From: Croceicoccus sp. YJ47
GTDB taxonomy: Bacteria > Pseudomonadota > Alphaproteobacteria > Sphingomonadales > Sphingomonadaceae
Assembly: GCF_016745095.1 (NCBI RefSeq)
Contig: NZ_CP067087.1
Span: forward strand, 2,530,501-2,594,500
Direction of reading: 5' to 3'
DNA: 64,000 bases
Shown here piece after piece: positions 1 through 10,058 of this stretch. The notes under the pieces are model-generated. The model was not told where the DNA came from. It saw only the letters and a program-made list of their open reading frames with translations, and ran no database searches. The position numbers were made by a program, and so were the translations under genes. The stretch's first letter is position 1. The number at the start of each line of letters is the position of its first letter.

Positions 1-1019
1 ACAAGACCTATCTGCAGGCGCTGCCCTATTTCGACCGGCTCGATTACTGCTCGCCGCTCTGCATGGAGCATAGCTACGTGCTGGCGATCGAGAAGCTGCT
101 CAATGTCGAGGTGCCGCAGCGGGCGCAATATCTGCGCGTGATGTTTGCCGAACTGACGCGGATTTCGAACCATCTGCTCAATATCGGCTCGCACGTCATG
201 GACGTCGGCGCGATGACGCCGAACCTGTGGGTGTTCGAACTGCGCGAAGATTGCCTCAATTTCTTCGAACGCGCGTCGGGCGCCCGCATGCACAGCGCCT
301 ATTTCCGGCCCGGCGGCGTGCATCAGGACGTCCCGCTCAAGCTGCTCACCGATATTGGCGACTGGGTCGATACGCGCCTGCCCGAACTGTTCGGCGACGC
401 GATGAGCCTCGTCATCGACAATCGCATCTTCAAGCAGCGCAACGTCGATATCGCCAAGGTTAGCAAGGAAGACGCGATCGCCTGGGGCTTTTCCGGGCCG
501 TTGATCCGCGCGGCCGGCATCGAATGGGACCTGCGCAAGTCGCAGCCCTATGATGTGTACGACCGCATGGATTTCGAGATTCCGGTGGGCACCAATTCCG
601 ATTGCTACGACCGTTTCATGGTCCGCGTCGAGGAAGTGTACCAGTCGGCGAAGATCATAAAACAGTGCATCGCCGAAATGCCGGAGGGGCCGATCGCGAC
701 GCTCGACCGCAAGGTGGCACCGCCCAAGCGCGGCGAGATGAAGCAGTCGATGGAAGCGCTCATCCACCATTTCAAGCTTTACACCGAAGGCTTTCACGTG
801 CCGGCGGGCGAGGTCTATGTCGCAACCGAAAGTCCGAAGGGCGAATTCGGCGTCTATCTGGTGAGCGATGGCAGCAACAAGCCTTATCGCTGCAAGATCA
901 GGCCGACGGCGTTCTCGCATCTTCAGGCGATGGATTTCATGTGCAAGGGGCATATGCTGCCCGACGCGACCGCCATTCTAGGCGCGATCGACGTGGTGTT
1001 CGGGGAGTGTGACCGCTAA
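1..1019 (+). CDS. nuoD: NADH-quinone oxidoreductase subunit D, 5' end missing
   Basis: This is the C-terminal part (about 339 residues) of the 49-kDa-type subunit of respiratory complex I, which forms part of the quinone-reaction site in the peripheral arm. The reading frame is already open at base 3, so the start lies outside the window. Visible family features include the segment reading [13 protein letters not shown], the run [15 protein letters not shown] and the C-terminal [20 protein letters not shown]. The TAA stop overlaps the ATG of nuoE (TAATG), which indicates translational coupling within the nuo operon. Identification is firm from sequence and neighbours. Confidence 0.97.
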   Translation, partial: KTYLQALPYFDRLDYCSPLCMEHSYVLAIEKLLNVEVPQRAQYLRVMFAELTRISNHLLNIGSHVMDVGAMTPNLWVFELREDCLNFFERASGARMHSAYFRPGGVHQDVPLKLLTDIGDWVDTRLPELFGDAMSLVIDNRIFKQRNVDIAKVSKEDAIAWGFSGPLIRAAGIEWDLRKSQPYDVYDRMDFEIPVGTNSDCYDRFMVRVEEVYQSAKIIKQCIAEMPEGPIATLDRKVAPPKRGEMKQSMEALIHHFKLYTEGFHVPAGEVYVATESPKGEFGVYLVSDGSNKPYRCKIRPTAFSHLQAMDFMCKGHMLPDATAILGAIDVVFGECDR

Positions 1020-1687
1020 TGGCCGACCGTTATCTCGAAGCCGACACGCCGGAACTGCGCGCGCGCTGGGGCACGTTTGCGTGGACGGACGAAAATGCGG
1101 CGAAGGCAAAGGACATCGTCGCGCGCTACCCCGACGGGCGGCAGAAATCCGCGGTGATGCCGCTGCTCGATCTCGCGCAGCGCCAGGTCGGCGCGGAAAC
1201 GCAGACGCAGGGCTGGCTGCCCATTCCGGTGATGGAATATATTGCCGCCTATCTCGACATGCCGATCATCCGGGTGGTCGAGGTCGCGACGTTCTACACC
1301 ATGTACAACCTGGCGCCGGTGGGCCGGTTCCACGTGCAGGTATGCGGCACGACGCCGTGCATGCTGCGCGGGTCGGACGATATCATCGCCGCCTGCAAGG
1401 CGCGCGGTATGGCCAAGGGGCACACGACCGAGGATGGCCTGTGGACGCTGACCGAGGTGGAGTGCATGGGCAATTGCGCGACCGCCCCCATGGTGCAGAT
1501 CAACGACGGCAATTACGAGGATCTGACGCCCGACCGGCTGAATGCGGTGCTCGACGCGCTGGCGGCCGGCGAAACGCCGAAGGAAGGCACGCAGGAACCG
1601 GGGCGCCACACCAGCGAACCGTCCGGCGGGCCGACGACCCTGCGCGAAATGGTCGATGCGAACCACGATTACCGGAGCGAATGGTGA
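1019..1687 (+). CDS. nuoE: NADH-quinone oxidoreductase subunit E (24-kDa type)
   Basis: This thioredoxin-like subunit of the complex I NADH-oxidising module carries a [2Fe-2S] cluster. The four expected cysteines are visible in CGTTPC (around residues 114-119) and CMGNC (around 155-159). At 222 residues it is longer than the roughly 165-residue E. coli protein because of an acidic, proline-rich C-terminal tail, common in alphaproteobacterial versions. Its ATG overlaps the nuoD stop, and its TGA overlaps the ATG of the small gene that follows, so the whole stretch is translationally coupled. Confidence 0.97.
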   Translation: MADRYLEADTPELRARWGTFAWTDENAAKAKDIVARYPDGRQKSAVMPLLDLAQRQVGAETQTQGWLPIPVMEYIAAYLDMPIIRVVEVATFYTMYNLAPVGRFHVQVCGTTPCMLRGSDDIIAACKARGMAKGHTTEDGLWTLTEVECMGNCATAPMVQINDGNYEDLTPDRLNAVLDALAAGETPKEGTQEPGRHTSEPSGGPTTLREMVDANHDYRSEW

Positions 1688-1863
1688 TGGCCCGCGCAAC
1701 GCAATCGGACATCCGCAATTACCGCGTCGCCGCGGTCATGTTCTTCATCGCGTCGATCGCGTTTTTCGCGGCCGGCAACGTGGCGCTTGGCGCGGTCTTC
1801 CTGGCGCTGGGCGCGGTGTTCGTCGTGCAGGGACGCGGCGTGAGCGGCAAGGGGCAAGAGTGA
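1687..1863 (+). CDS. Small membrane protein inside the nuo operon (58 aa)
   Basis: This 58-residue open frame starts at an ATG overlapping the nuoE stop (TGATG). Its own TGA overlaps the start of the next small gene. The product has a short polar N-terminus ([13 protein letters not shown]), then two closely spaced hydrophobic segments (about residues 15-30 and 32-49) and a basic glycine-rich tail. It could be a helical hairpin in the inner membrane. I recognise no family. The tight overlaps on both sides argue that it is a real gene. A role in complex I assembly or stability is only inferred from position. Confidence 0.7.
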   Translation: MARATQSDIRNYRVAAVMFFIASIAFFAAGNVALGAVFLALGAVFVVQGRGVSGKGQE

Positions 1864-2000
1864 TGGAGCTTGTGCCGACACTGATCGTCGCGGTCATTGC
1901 GATCGCGATTGCCTGGAAATTTCTCAAAGGCGCGCTCAAGACGCTGGCATTGCTGGCGATCCTTCTTGTCGCTGCGCTTTTCGTGCTGGGAGGGCTGTGA
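1863..2000 (+). CDS. Tiny single-pass membrane protein inside the nuo operon (45 aa)
   Basis: This 45-residue frame runs from an ATG overlapping the previous stop to a TGA that overlaps the nuoF ATG. The product is two hydrophobic stretches ([17 protein letters not shown] and [17 protein letters not shown]) separated by a short basic KGALK link, so it is almost entirely membrane-embedded. No family is recognised. It sits with its neighbour between nuoE and nuoF, two genes that are adjacent in most nuo operons. That position suggests a lineage-specific accessory of complex I, but there is no direct evidence. Confidence 0.65.
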   Translation: MELVPTLIVAVIAIAIAWKFLKGALKTLALLAILLVAALFVLGGL

Positions 2001-3283
2001 TGCTCGCCGACAAGGACCGTATCTTCACCAATGTCTACGGCTTTCAGGACTGGGGCCTGAAAGCAGCGCAAGCACGCGGCGACTGGGACGATACGAAGGC
2101 GATCCTCGCCAAGGGTCAGGACGCGATCATCGACGAGATCAAGGCCAGCGGTCTGCGTGGCCGGGGCGGGGCGGGCTTTCCCACCGGGATGAAATGGTCC
2201 TTCATGCCCAAGGAATCGAAGGATGGCCGGCCGAGCTTCCTCGTCATCAATGCCGACGAATCCGAACCCGGTTCGTGCAAGGACCGCGAGATCATCCGCC
2301 ACGATCCGCACAAGCTGATCGAAGGGGCGCTGGTCGCCGGTTTCGCGATGCGCGCGCGGGCGGCCTATATCTATATCCGCGGCGAATATATCCGTGAGGC
2401 CGAAACGCTCTTCGCAGCCGTGCAGCAGGCCTATGATGCCGGGCTGGTGGGCAAGAACGCTTGCGGTTCGGGCTATGATTTCGACGTGTTCGTCCACCGC
2501 GGTGCGGGCGCGTATATCTGCGGCGAAGAAACCGCGATGATCGAAAGCCTGGAGGGCAAGAAGGGGCAACCGCGCCTGAAACCGCCGTTCCCTACCGGTG
2601 CGGGCCTGTACGGGTGCCCGACGACGGTCAACAACGTGGAATCCATCGCGGTCGCGCCGACGATCATGCGGCGCGGCGCGAACTGGTTCAACAGCTTCGG
2701 CCGCGAGAACAACAAGGGCACGAAGCTTTTCCAGATTTCGGGCCATGTCGAGAAGCCCTGCGTCGTCGAGGAATCGATGAGCATCCCGTTCAGCGAGCTG
2801 ATCGAGAAGCATTGCGGCGGGATTCGCGGCGGCTGGGACAATCTGCTGGCCGTGATTCCGGGCGGTTCGTCGGTTCCGCTCGTGCCCGCGGCGCAGATCA
2901 AGGACGCGCCGATGGATTTCGACGGGCTCAAGGAGCTGGGCTCCGGCCTCGGCACCGCGGCGGTCATCGTCATGGACAAGTCCACCGACATCGTCCGCGC
3001 GATTTCGCGGATCAGCTATTTCTACAAGCACGAGAGCTGCGGGCAGTGCACCCCCTGCCGCGAGGGGACCGGCTGGATGTGGCGGGTGATGGAACGCCTG
3101 CGCGAAGGGGACGCCGCGCCCGAAGAGATCGACATGCTGTTCGAAGTCACGAAGCAGGTCGAGGGCCACACCATCTGCGCACTGGGCGATGCGGCGGCGT
3201 GGCCGATCCAGGGGCTGATCCGTCATTTCCGGCCCGAGCTGGAGCGGCGGACCGGCGCGAACCTGCCGGAAGCGGCGGAATGA
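2000..3283 (+). CDS. nuoF: NADH-quinone oxidoreductase subunit F (51-kDa type)
   Basis: This subunit binds NADH and FMN and carries a [4Fe-4S] cluster at the entry point for electrons into complex I. The glycine-rich nucleotide/FMN motif [10 protein letters not shown] lies near residues 53-62, and the cluster ligands CGQCTPC with a downstream cysteine (HTICALGD) are in the C-terminal third. Length (427 aa) is normal. I chose the ATG at 2000, which overlaps the preceding TGA; a GTG three bases upstream is the alternative. It is followed by a 108-base gap before nuoG. Confidence 0.97.
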   Translation: MLADKDRIFTNVYGFQDWGLKAAQARGDWDDTKAILAKGQDAIIDEIKASGLRGRGGAGFPTGMKWSFMPKESKDGRPSFLVINADESEPGSCKDREIIRHDPHKLIEGALVAGFAMRARAAYIYIRGEYIREAETLFAAVQQAYDAGLVGKNACGSGYDFDVFVHRGAGAYICGEETAMIESLEGKKGQPRLKPPFPTGAGLYGCPTTVNNVESIAVAPTIMRRGANWFNSFGRENNKGTKLFQISGHVEKPCVVEESMSIPFSELIEKHCGGIRGGWDNLLAVIPGGSSVPLVPAAQIKDAPMDFDGLKELGSGLGTAAVIVMDKSTDIVRAISRISYFYKHESCGQCTPCREGTGWMWRVMERLREGDAAPEEIDMLFEVTKQVEGHTICALGDAAAWPIQGLIRHFRPELERRTGANLPEAAE

Positions 3284-3297
3284 TGGCGGCATACGGT

Positions 3298-3325
3298 TTG
3301 ACAGGCGCGTCAATGTCGCTAGCAC
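3298..3325 (+). promoter_or_regulatory. Putative internal promoter ahead of nuoG
   Basis: The only sizeable gap in the nuo operon (3284-3391) holds TTGACA at 3298-3303 and TAGCAC at 3320-3325, 16 bases apart, with a transcription start expected about 60 bases ahead of the nuoG ATG. The surrounding layout (TTTGACAGG ... GCTAGC) closely matches the proposed tpiA promoter at 35203-35231. This supports a house-keeping sigma-factor promoter that would separately boost nuoG-nuoN. It is a pattern match only. Confidence 0.45.
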
Positions 3326-3391
3326 GCGCGCAACGCCCCACGGCGAACACGGGCGCGATGGCGCCGACCCAAGCAGAGAAGTATTCCCACT

Positions 3392-5398
3392 ATGCCTAAG
3401 GTTACCGTCGACGGACAGGAACTCGAGGTGCCCGCAGGGGCCACCGTGCTGCAGGCGTGCGAGCTTGCCGGCAAGGAAATCCCGCGTTTCTGCTATCACG
3501 AGCGGCTGTCCATCGCGGGCAATTGCCGCATGTGCCTGGTCGAGGTGAAGCCCGGACCGCCCAAGCCGCAGGCGAGCTGTGCGCTCCCCGCGACCGAGGG
3601 GCAGGAAATCCGCACCGACACCGAAATGGTGAAGAAGGCACGCGAAGGGGTGATGGAGTTCCTGCTCATCAATCACCCGCTCGATTGCCCGATCTGCGAT
3701 CAGGGCGGCGAATGCGATCTTCAGGACCAGTCGATGGCCTATGGCCGCGGGGCGACGCGCTATCACGAGAACAAGCGCGCCGTGACCGAGAAATACATGG
3801 GACCGTTGATCAAGACGATCATGACCCGCTGCATCCATTGCACGCGCTGTGTCCGGTTCAGCGAGGAAATCGCCGGCGTGGACGAGATCGGCGCGCTGTA
3901 TCGCGGCGAGAACATGCAGATCACGACCTATCTGGAACATGCGGCGAAGCATGAATTGTCGGCGAATGTCGTCGATCTGTGCCCGGTCGGCGCGCTGACC
4001 AGCCGGCCCTACGCCTATGAGGCGCGGCCCTGGGAATTGAAGAAGGTGCCGGGCATCGACGTGATGGACGGCGTCGGCAGCAATGTCCGCATCGACAGCC
4101 GCGGGCGCGAAGTGTTGCGCATCCTGCCGCGCGTCAACGACGACGTGAACGAGGAATGGCTGACGGACAAGGGGCGCCATGCGCTCGACGGGCTGACCCG
4201 CCGCCGGCTCGACCGGGTGTGGATCCGCCGCGACGGAAAGCTGCAGCCCGCCGACTGGAACGAGGCGTTCGGCATGATCCGCGATGCCGCACCGGGCGAC
4301 AGCATTGCCGCGGTGCACGGCGATCTCGTCGATTGCGAAACGCTTTTCGCGGCGAAAGCCTTGCTGAAGGCCATGGGTTCCTCGCTGATCGAGGGACGCC
4401 AGAACGGCATGGTCTACGACACCTCCAGCATGGCGGCGCTCAATTTCAATTCCGGCCTTTCGGGCATCGAAGAGGCCGATTGCATCCTCATCGTCGGGAG
4501 CCAGATCCGGCACGAGGCACCGCTCGTCAACACGCGCATCCGCAAGGCGGTGAAGCGCGGGGCGAAGGTGTTCATCATGGGCCCCGAATGGGAAACGACG
4601 TATCCCGTGACGTTCCTCGGCAATGATCTTGGCGGGCTGAATGACCTGTCCGGCGATCTGGCCGAGGCGATGGCGGCTGCGGAACGCCCCGCGATCATTG
4701 CGGGCGGCGCGGCATTGGCGCGTGGCGCGCTGGGCCGCTTGCTCGCGCTGGCGGGTGAGTGGAAGCTGGTCCGTGATGGCTGGAACGGGTTCAACGCGCT
4801 GCATGCGCCGGCGGCGCGGATGGGCGGGCTGATGCTCGGCTATGCGCAGGCCGGCGGGATGAAGGCGATTGCGGATGCAGCGCCCAAGGTGCTGCTGTCG
4901 CTCGGTGCCGACGAGATGGATTATGCGCCGTTCGCGGGGAGCCTGAAGGTCTATATCGGCCATCATGGCGACAAGGGCGCGCATGCGGCGGATATTATCC
5001 TGCCCGCTGCGGCCTACACCGAAAAGCACGGCACCTACGTCAATATCGAGGGGCGTGTGCAGCGTTCGGAAAAATCGGTCTTCGCGCCCGGCGACGCGCG
5101 GGAGGACTGGACCATTTTGCGCGCGCTCGCCGATGCGTTGGGCGTCAGCGTCGGCTTCGACAGCTTCGACGAATTGCGCAGCGCGATGCACCGCGAAGTG
5201 CCCTCGCTCGCGATTGACGGTCTGGCCGAATTCGGCGCGACATTGCCCGCAGGCGGCGGCGACGCATCGGGCGTGATCGACGCCTATCCGGTGAAGGATT
5301 ACTACCTCAGCAACCCGATCTGCCGCGCCAGCCCGACGATGCAGCGCTGCTCGGCCGAATTGCTCCACGGGGAAGAAGTGGCGGAGGCCGCGGAATGA
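3392..5398 (+). CDS. nuoG: NADH-quinone oxidoreductase subunit G (75-kDa type)
   Basis: This is the large iron-sulfur subunit that carries electrons through the peripheral arm of complex I. The N-terminus is a ferredoxin-like domain with cysteines in CYHE, NCRMC and SCALP. Next come the His/Cys-type ligands in [13 protein letters not shown], then RCIHCTRC and LCPVGAL for further [4Fe-4S] clusters. The remaining two thirds is the degenerate molybdopterin-oxidoreductase fold. At 668 residues it has the length usual for alphaproteobacteria. The stop overlaps the nuoH start (ATGA). Confidence 0.97.
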   Translation: MPKVTVDGQELEVPAGATVLQACELAGKEIPRFCYHERLSIAGNCRMCLVEVKPGPPKPQASCALPATEGQEIRTDTEMVKKAREGVMEFLLINHPLDCPICDQGGECDLQDQSMAYGRGATRYHENKRAVTEKYMGPLIKTIMTRCIHCTRCVRFSEEIAGVDEIGALYRGENMQITTYLEHAAKHELSANVVDLCPVGALTSRPYAYEARPWELKKVPGIDVMDGVGSNVRIDSRGREVLRILPRVNDDVNEEWLTDKGRHALDGLTRRRLDRVWIRRDGKLQPADWNEAFGMIRDAAPGDSIAAVHGDLVDCETLFAAKALLKAMGSSLIEGRQNGMVYDTSSMAALNFNSGLSGIEEADCILIVGSQIRHEAPLVNTRIRKAVKRGAKVFIMGPEWETTYPVTFLGNDLGGLNDLSGDLAEAMAAAERPAIIAGGAALARGALGRLLALAGEWKLVRDGWNGFNALHAPAARMGGLMLGYAQAGGMKAIADAAPKVLLSLGADEMDYAPFAGSLKVYIGHHGDKGAHAADIILPAAAYTEKHGTYVNIEGRVQRSEKSVFAPGDAREDWTILRALADALGVSVGFDSFDELRSAMHREVPSLAIDGLAEFGATLPAGGGDASGVIDAYPVKDYYLSNPICRASPTMQRCSAELLHGEEVAEAAE

Positions 5399-6534
5399 CT
5401 GCTTTCTTCGTAGATCTGGGCATGGCCTATGGCTGGGCGTGGTTTCTGGCCACGGTCATCGGCGTATTGCTGATCGCGCTGCCGTTGATGCTCGGTGTGG
5501 CGATGATCATCTACGCCGACCGGAAGATCTGGGCGGCGATTGCGTTGCGGCGCGGACCCAACGTGGTCGGTCCGTTCGGCCTGCTGCAAAGCTTTGCCGA
5601 CGGGTTGAAGGTCTTCCTTCAAGAGACGATCATTCCGTCGGCGGCGAACAAAGGGCTGTTCCTGATCGCGCCGATCATCACCTTTACCGTGGCGCTGCTG
5701 GCGTGGGCGGTCATTCCGTTCGGGCCGGAAATGGTGCTCGCCAATATCAATGTCGGCCTGCTCTATGTCCTGGCGATCAGTTCGCTGGGTGTCTACGGGG
5801 TCGTGATTTCGGGCTGGGCGTCAAACTCGAAATACCCGTTTTTCAGTGCGATGCGCGCTGCGGCTCAGATGATTTCGTATGAGGTTTCGATCGGGTTCAT
5901 CCTAATCTGCGTCATCCTCTACGCGGGCACAAGCAATCTGAACGGCATCATCCTGGCGCAGGTCGGGCACGGGTTCGGGCTGGTGAACGGGTTCGTCTTC
6001 AACATCCTGCTGTTCCCGATGTGGGTGATGTTCCTCATCTCGTCGCTCGCGGAAACGGCACGGGCGCCGTTCGACCTGACCGAGGCGGAATCGGAACTCG
6101 TCGCAGGGTATCAGACCGAATATTCGTCGATGAGCTTCGCACTCTTCTGGCTCGGTGAATATGCCAACGTGCTGCTGATGTGTGCGTTGAATGCCATCCT
6201 GTTCTTTGGCGGGTGGCTGCCGCCGCTTAATATCGATCTCATCCCGTGGTTCGACATTCCGGGCATCGTCTGGCTGCTTTTGAAAATCCTGTTCTTCTTC
6301 TTCATCTTCAGCTGGGTGAAGGCGACCGTGCCCCGTTTCCGCTACGATCAGCTGATGCGGCTTGGCTGGAAGGTGTTCCTGCCGTTGAGCCTGGTGTTCG
6401 TGGTTCTGGTTTCGGGCTGGCTCATGCTGACGCGCTATGACGGCGATGCCTATCAATCGAATTGCATGGTTGCGCGCGGCGCCATAGACGGCACGCCCGT
6501 TTCCCCGCTTTGCAGGATCGAGGACGTTCAATGA
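5395..6534 (+). CDS. nuoH: NADH-quinone oxidoreductase subunit H (membrane)
   Basis: This ND1-type membrane subunit joins the membrane and peripheral arms of complex I and contributes to the quinone channel. It is a multi-span protein of 379 residues. Visible family motifs are [17 protein letters not shown] near residue 40, the loop [29 protein letters not shown] (cited here only by its ends, residues about 218-246) and [12 protein letters not shown] near the C-terminus. Start and stop overlap nuoG and nuoI by four bases. Confidence 0.97.
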   Translation: MTAFFVDLGMAYGWAWFLATVIGVLLIALPLMLGVAMIIYADRKIWAAIALRRGPNVVGPFGLLQSFADGLKVFLQETIIPSAANKGLFLIAPIITFTVALLAWAVIPFGPEMVLANINVGLLYVLAISSLGVYGVVISGWASNSKYPFFSAMRAAAQMISYEVSIGFILICVILYAGTSNLNGIILAQVGHGFGLVNGFVFNILLFPMWVMFLISSLAETARAPFDLTEAESELVAGYQTEYSSMSFALFWLGEYANVLLMCALNAILFFGGWLPPLNIDLIPWFDIPGIVWLLLKILFFFFIFSWVKATVPRFRYDQLMRLGWKVFLPLSLVFVVLVSGWLMLTRYDGDAYQSNCMVARGAIDGTPVSPLCRIEDVQ

Positions 6535-7016
6535 GTGTTGCACAGCTCGTCAAGAGCTTCACCCTCTGGGAATTCGTGAAGGCGCATGCGCTGACGCTGA
6601 AGTATTTCTTCAAGCCGAAAGCGACGATCAACTACCCCTTCGAGAAGAACCCGCTGTCGCCCCGTTTCCGCGGCGAACACGCGCTGCGCCGCTATCCCAA
6701 TGGCGAGGAACGCTGCATCGCGTGCAAGCTGTGCGAGGCGGTGTGCCCGGCACAGGCGATCACGATCGAATCGGAACCGCGCGAAGACGGCAGCCGCCGC
6801 ACGACGCGCTACGACATCGACATGACGAAGTGCATCTATTGCGGCTTCTGTCAGGAAGCCTGCCCGGTCGATGCCGTGGTCGAAGGGCCGAATTTCGAAT
6901 ATTCGACCGAAACGCGCGAGGAACTGCTCTATGACAAGGCCAAGTTGCTCGCAAACGGGGACAAGTGGGAACGCGCCATCGCCGCGAACCTTGAAGCGGA
7001 CGCCCCCTACCGCTAG
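6531..7016 (+). CDS. nuoI: NADH-quinone oxidoreductase subunit I (23-kDa, two 4Fe-4S)
   Basis: This ferredoxin-type subunit passes electrons toward the final cluster and quinone. Two complete CxxCxxCxxxC motifs are visible, [11 protein letters not shown] and [11 protein letters not shown], with the flanking proline and aspartate typical of NuoI. Length is 161 residues. The ATG overlaps the nuoH stop (ATGA). It ends in TAG at 7014-7016, showing that TAG is an ordinary stop codon in this genome, which matters for the interrupted genes near the end of the window. Confidence 0.97.
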   Translation: MSVAQLVKSFTLWEFVKAHALTLKYFFKPKATINYPFEKNPLSPRFRGEHALRRYPNGEERCIACKLCEAVCPAQAITIESEPREDGSRRTTRYDIDMTKCIYCGFCQEACPVDAVVEGPNFEYSTETREELLYDKAKLLANGDKWERAIAANLEADAPYR

Positions 7017-7043
7017 GGGCGCGGCGCGGGACATGATGAAACC

Positions 7044-7661
7044 ATGATTCAGACCATAACCTTCTACCTGTTCGCGGCGCTGCTGATCCTGTCGGCGGTG
7101 TTCGTCATCATGGCGCGCAACCCGGTGCATTCGGTGCTCTGGCTGATCGTCTGCTTCTTCAACGCGGCGGCGCTCATGATCCTCATCGGGGCGGAATTCA
7201 TCGCGATGTTGCTCGTCATCGTCTATGTAGGCGCGGTCGCGGTATTGTTCCTGTTCGTGGTGATGATGCTCGATATCGATTTTGCCGAATTGCGGGCCGG
7301 TTTCGTGAAGAACTTCCCGTTCGGCATCATTCTCGCCATCGTGCTCCTGGCCGAACTCGTGCTGGGCTTCGGTGCCTATCGCGCCGGCGGGCTGGATATC
7401 GGCATGGCGGACGGCACGGCGGCGCCCATCATTGGCGAATCGAACATAGAATCGCTGGGTGCGTTGCTCTATGGCCGCTACCTCTTCCTGTTCGAGGCCG
7501 CGGGCGTCGTGCTCCTGGTGGCGATGGTCGGTGCCATCGTGCTGACCCTGCGTCAGCGCAGCGAGGTGCGCGGGCAGAACATCGCGCATCAGATCGCGCG
7601 CCGGCCCGAAGATGCTACATACAAGGCGAACCCGGAAACGGGGAAGGGAGTGCGGCTGTGA
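7044..7661 (+). CDS. nuoJ: NADH-quinone oxidoreductase subunit J (membrane)
   Basis: This ND6-type membrane subunit of complex I has 205 residues and five predicted membrane spans. The conserved third helix region is visible as [22 protein letters not shown], with the glycine that forms the pi-bulge in the [11 protein letters not shown] motif. The C-terminus is polar and basic. It begins 27 bases after nuoI, and its TGA overlaps the GTG start of nuoK. Confidence 0.96.
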   Translation: MIQTITFYLFAALLILSAVFVIMARNPVHSVLWLIVCFFNAAALMILIGAEFIAMLLVIVYVGAVAVLFLFVVMMLDIDFAELRAGFVKNFPFGIILAIVLLAELVLGFGAYRAGGLDIGMADGTAAPIIGESNIESLGALLYGRYLFLFEAAGVVLLVAMVGAIVLTLRQRSEVRGQNIAHQIARRPEDATYKANPETGKGVRL

Positions 7662-7963
7662 TCGGGATCGAACATTATATCGTGATTAGCTCGATCCTGT
7701 TCGTGCTGGGCGTGCTCGGCATCTTCCTCAACCGGAAGAACATCATCGTCATCCTCATGTCGATCGAGCTCATCTTGCTCGCCGTGAACATCAATCTCGT
7801 CGCGTTCAGCGTGTTCCTCAACGACATGGTCGGACAGGTCTTCGCGATGTTCGTGCTGACCGTCGCGGCGGGCGAGGCGGCCATCGGGCTCGCCATTCTG
7901 GTCATCTATTTCCGCAGCCGTGGCACCATTGCGGTGGACGACGTCAATCGGATGAAGGGGTAA
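7658..7963 (+). CDS. nuoK: NADH-quinone oxidoreductase subunit K (membrane)
   Basis: This ND4L-type subunit has 101 residues and three membrane helices. The two buried glutamates expected for proton transfer are visible, one in [12 protein letters not shown] and one in [11 protein letters not shown]. The start is GTG (GTGATCGGG) overlapping the nuoJ stop. The length and motif match the family exactly. Confidence 0.96.
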   Translation: MIGIEHYIVISSILFVLGVLGIFLNRKNIIVILMSIELILLAVNINLVAFSVFLNDMVGQVFAMFVLTVAAGEAAIGLAILVIYFRSRGTIAVDDVNRMKG

Positions 7964-7970
7964 GCCGGTC

Positions 7971-10037
7971 GTGTCGTCGATTTCGATCATCGTTTTCCTG
8001 CCCTTGCTGGCCGCGATCGTCGCGGGACTGGGCAATCGCGCCATCGGCAGTTTCGCGGCAAAGATCGTGACGACCGGCGCGTTGTTCGTGTCGTGCGCGC
8101 TGTCCTGGCCGATTTTCCTGACCTATCTTGGCGGCGACGTCGACGGAACGGTCGTGCCGGTGCTGAACTGGGTCCGGTCGGGCGGCATGGTGTTCGACTG
8201 GGCGCTGCGCGTCGATACGCTGACCGCGGTGATGCTGGTCGTGATCACGACCGTGTCGGCACTCGTGCATCTCTACAGCTGGGGCTACATGGATGAAGAT
8301 CCGGATCAGCCGCGCTTCTTCGCCTATCTGTCGCTGTTCACGTTTGCTATGCTGATGCTGGTGACGGCGAACAATCTGGTGCAGATGTTCTTCGGCTGGG
8401 AAGGGGTCGGGCTGGCGTCCTACCTCCTGATCGGGTTCTGGTTCCGCAAACCTTCGGCGAGTGCGGCCGCCATCAAGGCTTTCGTTGTCAACCGCGTGGG
8501 CGATCTGGGCTTCATGCTCGGGATTTTCGGGACGTTCCTGGTTTTCGGCACGGTTTCGATTCCGGAGATTCTCGCGGCCGCCCCGGGCATGGCCGGGTCC
8601 AGCATCACGTTCCTCGGCATGCGGCTCGACACGATGACGATCCTGTGCCTGCTGCTTTTCATCGGCGCGATGGGCAAGTCGGCACAGCTCGGGCTGCACA
8701 CCTGGCTTCCCGATGCGATGGAGGGGCCGACGCCGGTCTCCGCGCTCATCCACGCGGCGACCATGGTGACCGCAGGTGTGTTCATGGTGTGCCGCCTCTC
8801 GCCGATGTTCGAGGCCGCGCCGATCGCGCTCGCCGTCGTGACGGTGGTCGGTGCGCTGACCTGCATCTTTGCCGCGACGGTCGGTACAACGCAGACCGAT
8901 ATCAAGCGCGTCATCGCCTATTCGACCTGTTCGCAGCTTGGCTACATGTTCTTTGCCGCGGGCGTCGGCGCCTATGGCGCGGCGATGTTCCACCTGTTCA
9001 CCCATGCCTTCTTCAAGGCGCTGCTGTTCCTCGGCGCGGGTTCGGTCATCCACGCGATGCACCATGAGCAGGACATGCGGTACTATGGTGCGCTGCGCAA
9101 ACGCATCCCGGTGACGTTCTGGGCCATGATGGCGGGCACGCTGGCGATCACCGGTGTCGGACTTTATGCGCTTCACCTCGGCTTTGCAGGCTTCTATTCC
9201 AAGGATGCCATTCTCGAGGCGGCTTTTGCCCGCGGCACAGAGGCGTCTTATCTGGCCTTTGCGCTCGGTATCTTCGCGGCTCTGCTGACGAGCTTCTACA
9301 GCTGGCGCCTGATGTTCCTGACCTTCTGGGGCAAGCCGCGTTGGTCGCAGTCCGAACATATCCAGCATGCCGTGCACCACCATGAGCATGATCCCGACGA
9401 TCATAATCCCGCGCGTCAGGAAGATGCCGGGCACGATCCTCACGCGCCGGTAGTCACCGACGACGCGGCGGCCTACGGGACGGCGGGCTATCATCCGCAT
9501 GAAAGCCCGATCGTGATGCTGATCCCGCTCATCGTGCTGTCGCTCGGTGCGGTGTTCGCAGGGGGCGTGTTCAATCACGCCTTCATCGACAGCGAAGCGT
9601 TCTGGAACGGGAGCATCTTCTATAATGAAGGGCTGATCCATGCGCTGCACGAAACGCCGCTGTGGGTGAAATACGCGCCCTTCGTCGTGATGCTGATCGG
9701 GCTTGCCATTGCCTGGAACAACTACATCCGCAATCCGGCGGCGCCTGCCGGTTTCGTCGAGAAGTTCGGGGGTGTGTATACTTTCCTCAAGAACAAGTGG
9801 TATTTCGACGAGCTTTATAATTTCCTGTTCGTGCGCCCGGCGTTCTGGCTCGGTCGCAAGTTCTGGAAATGGGGCGATGTCGGCTTCATCGACCGGTTCG
9901 GACCCAATGGCGCCGCGCGCGTCGTGGCCGGCGGGTCCCGGCTCGCCGCCAAGGTGCAGTCTGGTTATCTCTACAGCTATGCGCTGATCATGTTGCTTGG
10001 GCTGGTCGCCGCGATCAGCTGGGCCATTGCACGCTAA
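7971..10037 (+). CDS. nuoL: NADH-quinone oxidoreductase subunit L (proton pump)
   Basis: This is the distal antiporter-like subunit of complex I, 688 residues, with the long lateral helix expected at its C-terminus. Conserved stretches include [43 protein letters not shown] (shown here as the family's [16 protein letters not shown] core) and the lysine-bearing [12 protein letters not shown]. Around residues 465-500 a polar, histidine- and aspartate-rich stretch (starting [15 protein letters not shown]) interrupts the membrane segments. The start is GTG at 7971, eight bases past the nuoK stop. Confidence 0.96.
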   Translation: MSSISIIVFLPLLAAIVAGLGNRAIGSFAAKIVTTGALFVSCALSWPIFLTYLGGDVDGTVVPVLNWVRSGGMVFDWALRVDTLTAVMLVVITTVSALVHLYSWGYMDEDPDQPRFFAYLSLFTFAMLMLVTANNLVQMFFGWEGVGLASYLLIGFWFRKPSASAAAIKAFVVNRVGDLGFMLGIFGTFLVFGTVSIPEILAAAPGMAGSSITFLGMRLDTMTILCLLLFIGAMGKSAQLGLHTWLPDAMEGPTPVSALIHAATMVTAGVFMVCRLSPMFEAAPIALAVVTVVGALTCIFAATVGTTQTDIKRVIAYSTCSQLGYMFFAAGVGAYGAAMFHLFTHAFFKALLFLGAGSVIHAMHHEQDMRYYGALRKRIPVTFWAMMAGTLAITGVGLYALHLGFAGFYSKDAILEAAFARGTEASYLAFALGIFAALLTSFYSWRLMFLTFWGKPRWSQSEHIQHAVHHHEHDPDDHNPARQEDAGHDPHAPVVTDDAAAYGTAGYHPHESPIVMLIPLIVLSLGAVFAGGVFNHAFIDSEAFWNGSIFYNEGLIHALHETPLWVKYAPFVVMLIGLAIAWNNYIRNPAAPAGFVEKFGGVYTFLKNKWYFDELYNFLFVRPAFWLGRKFWKWGDVGFIDRFGPNGAARVVAGGSRLAAKVQSGYLYSYALIMLLGLVAAISWAIAR

Positions 10038-10058
10038 GGACGGGGCGCGACACGAATA

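Noticed and set aside
1745-5368. A 1207-codon open frame on the minus strand across nuoF and nuoG
   Set aside because: It lies antisense to well-identified complex I genes, and its composition (Arg/His/Asp-rich) is what GC-rich genes give on the opposite strand. Similar long antisense frames elsewhere were dropped for the same reason.
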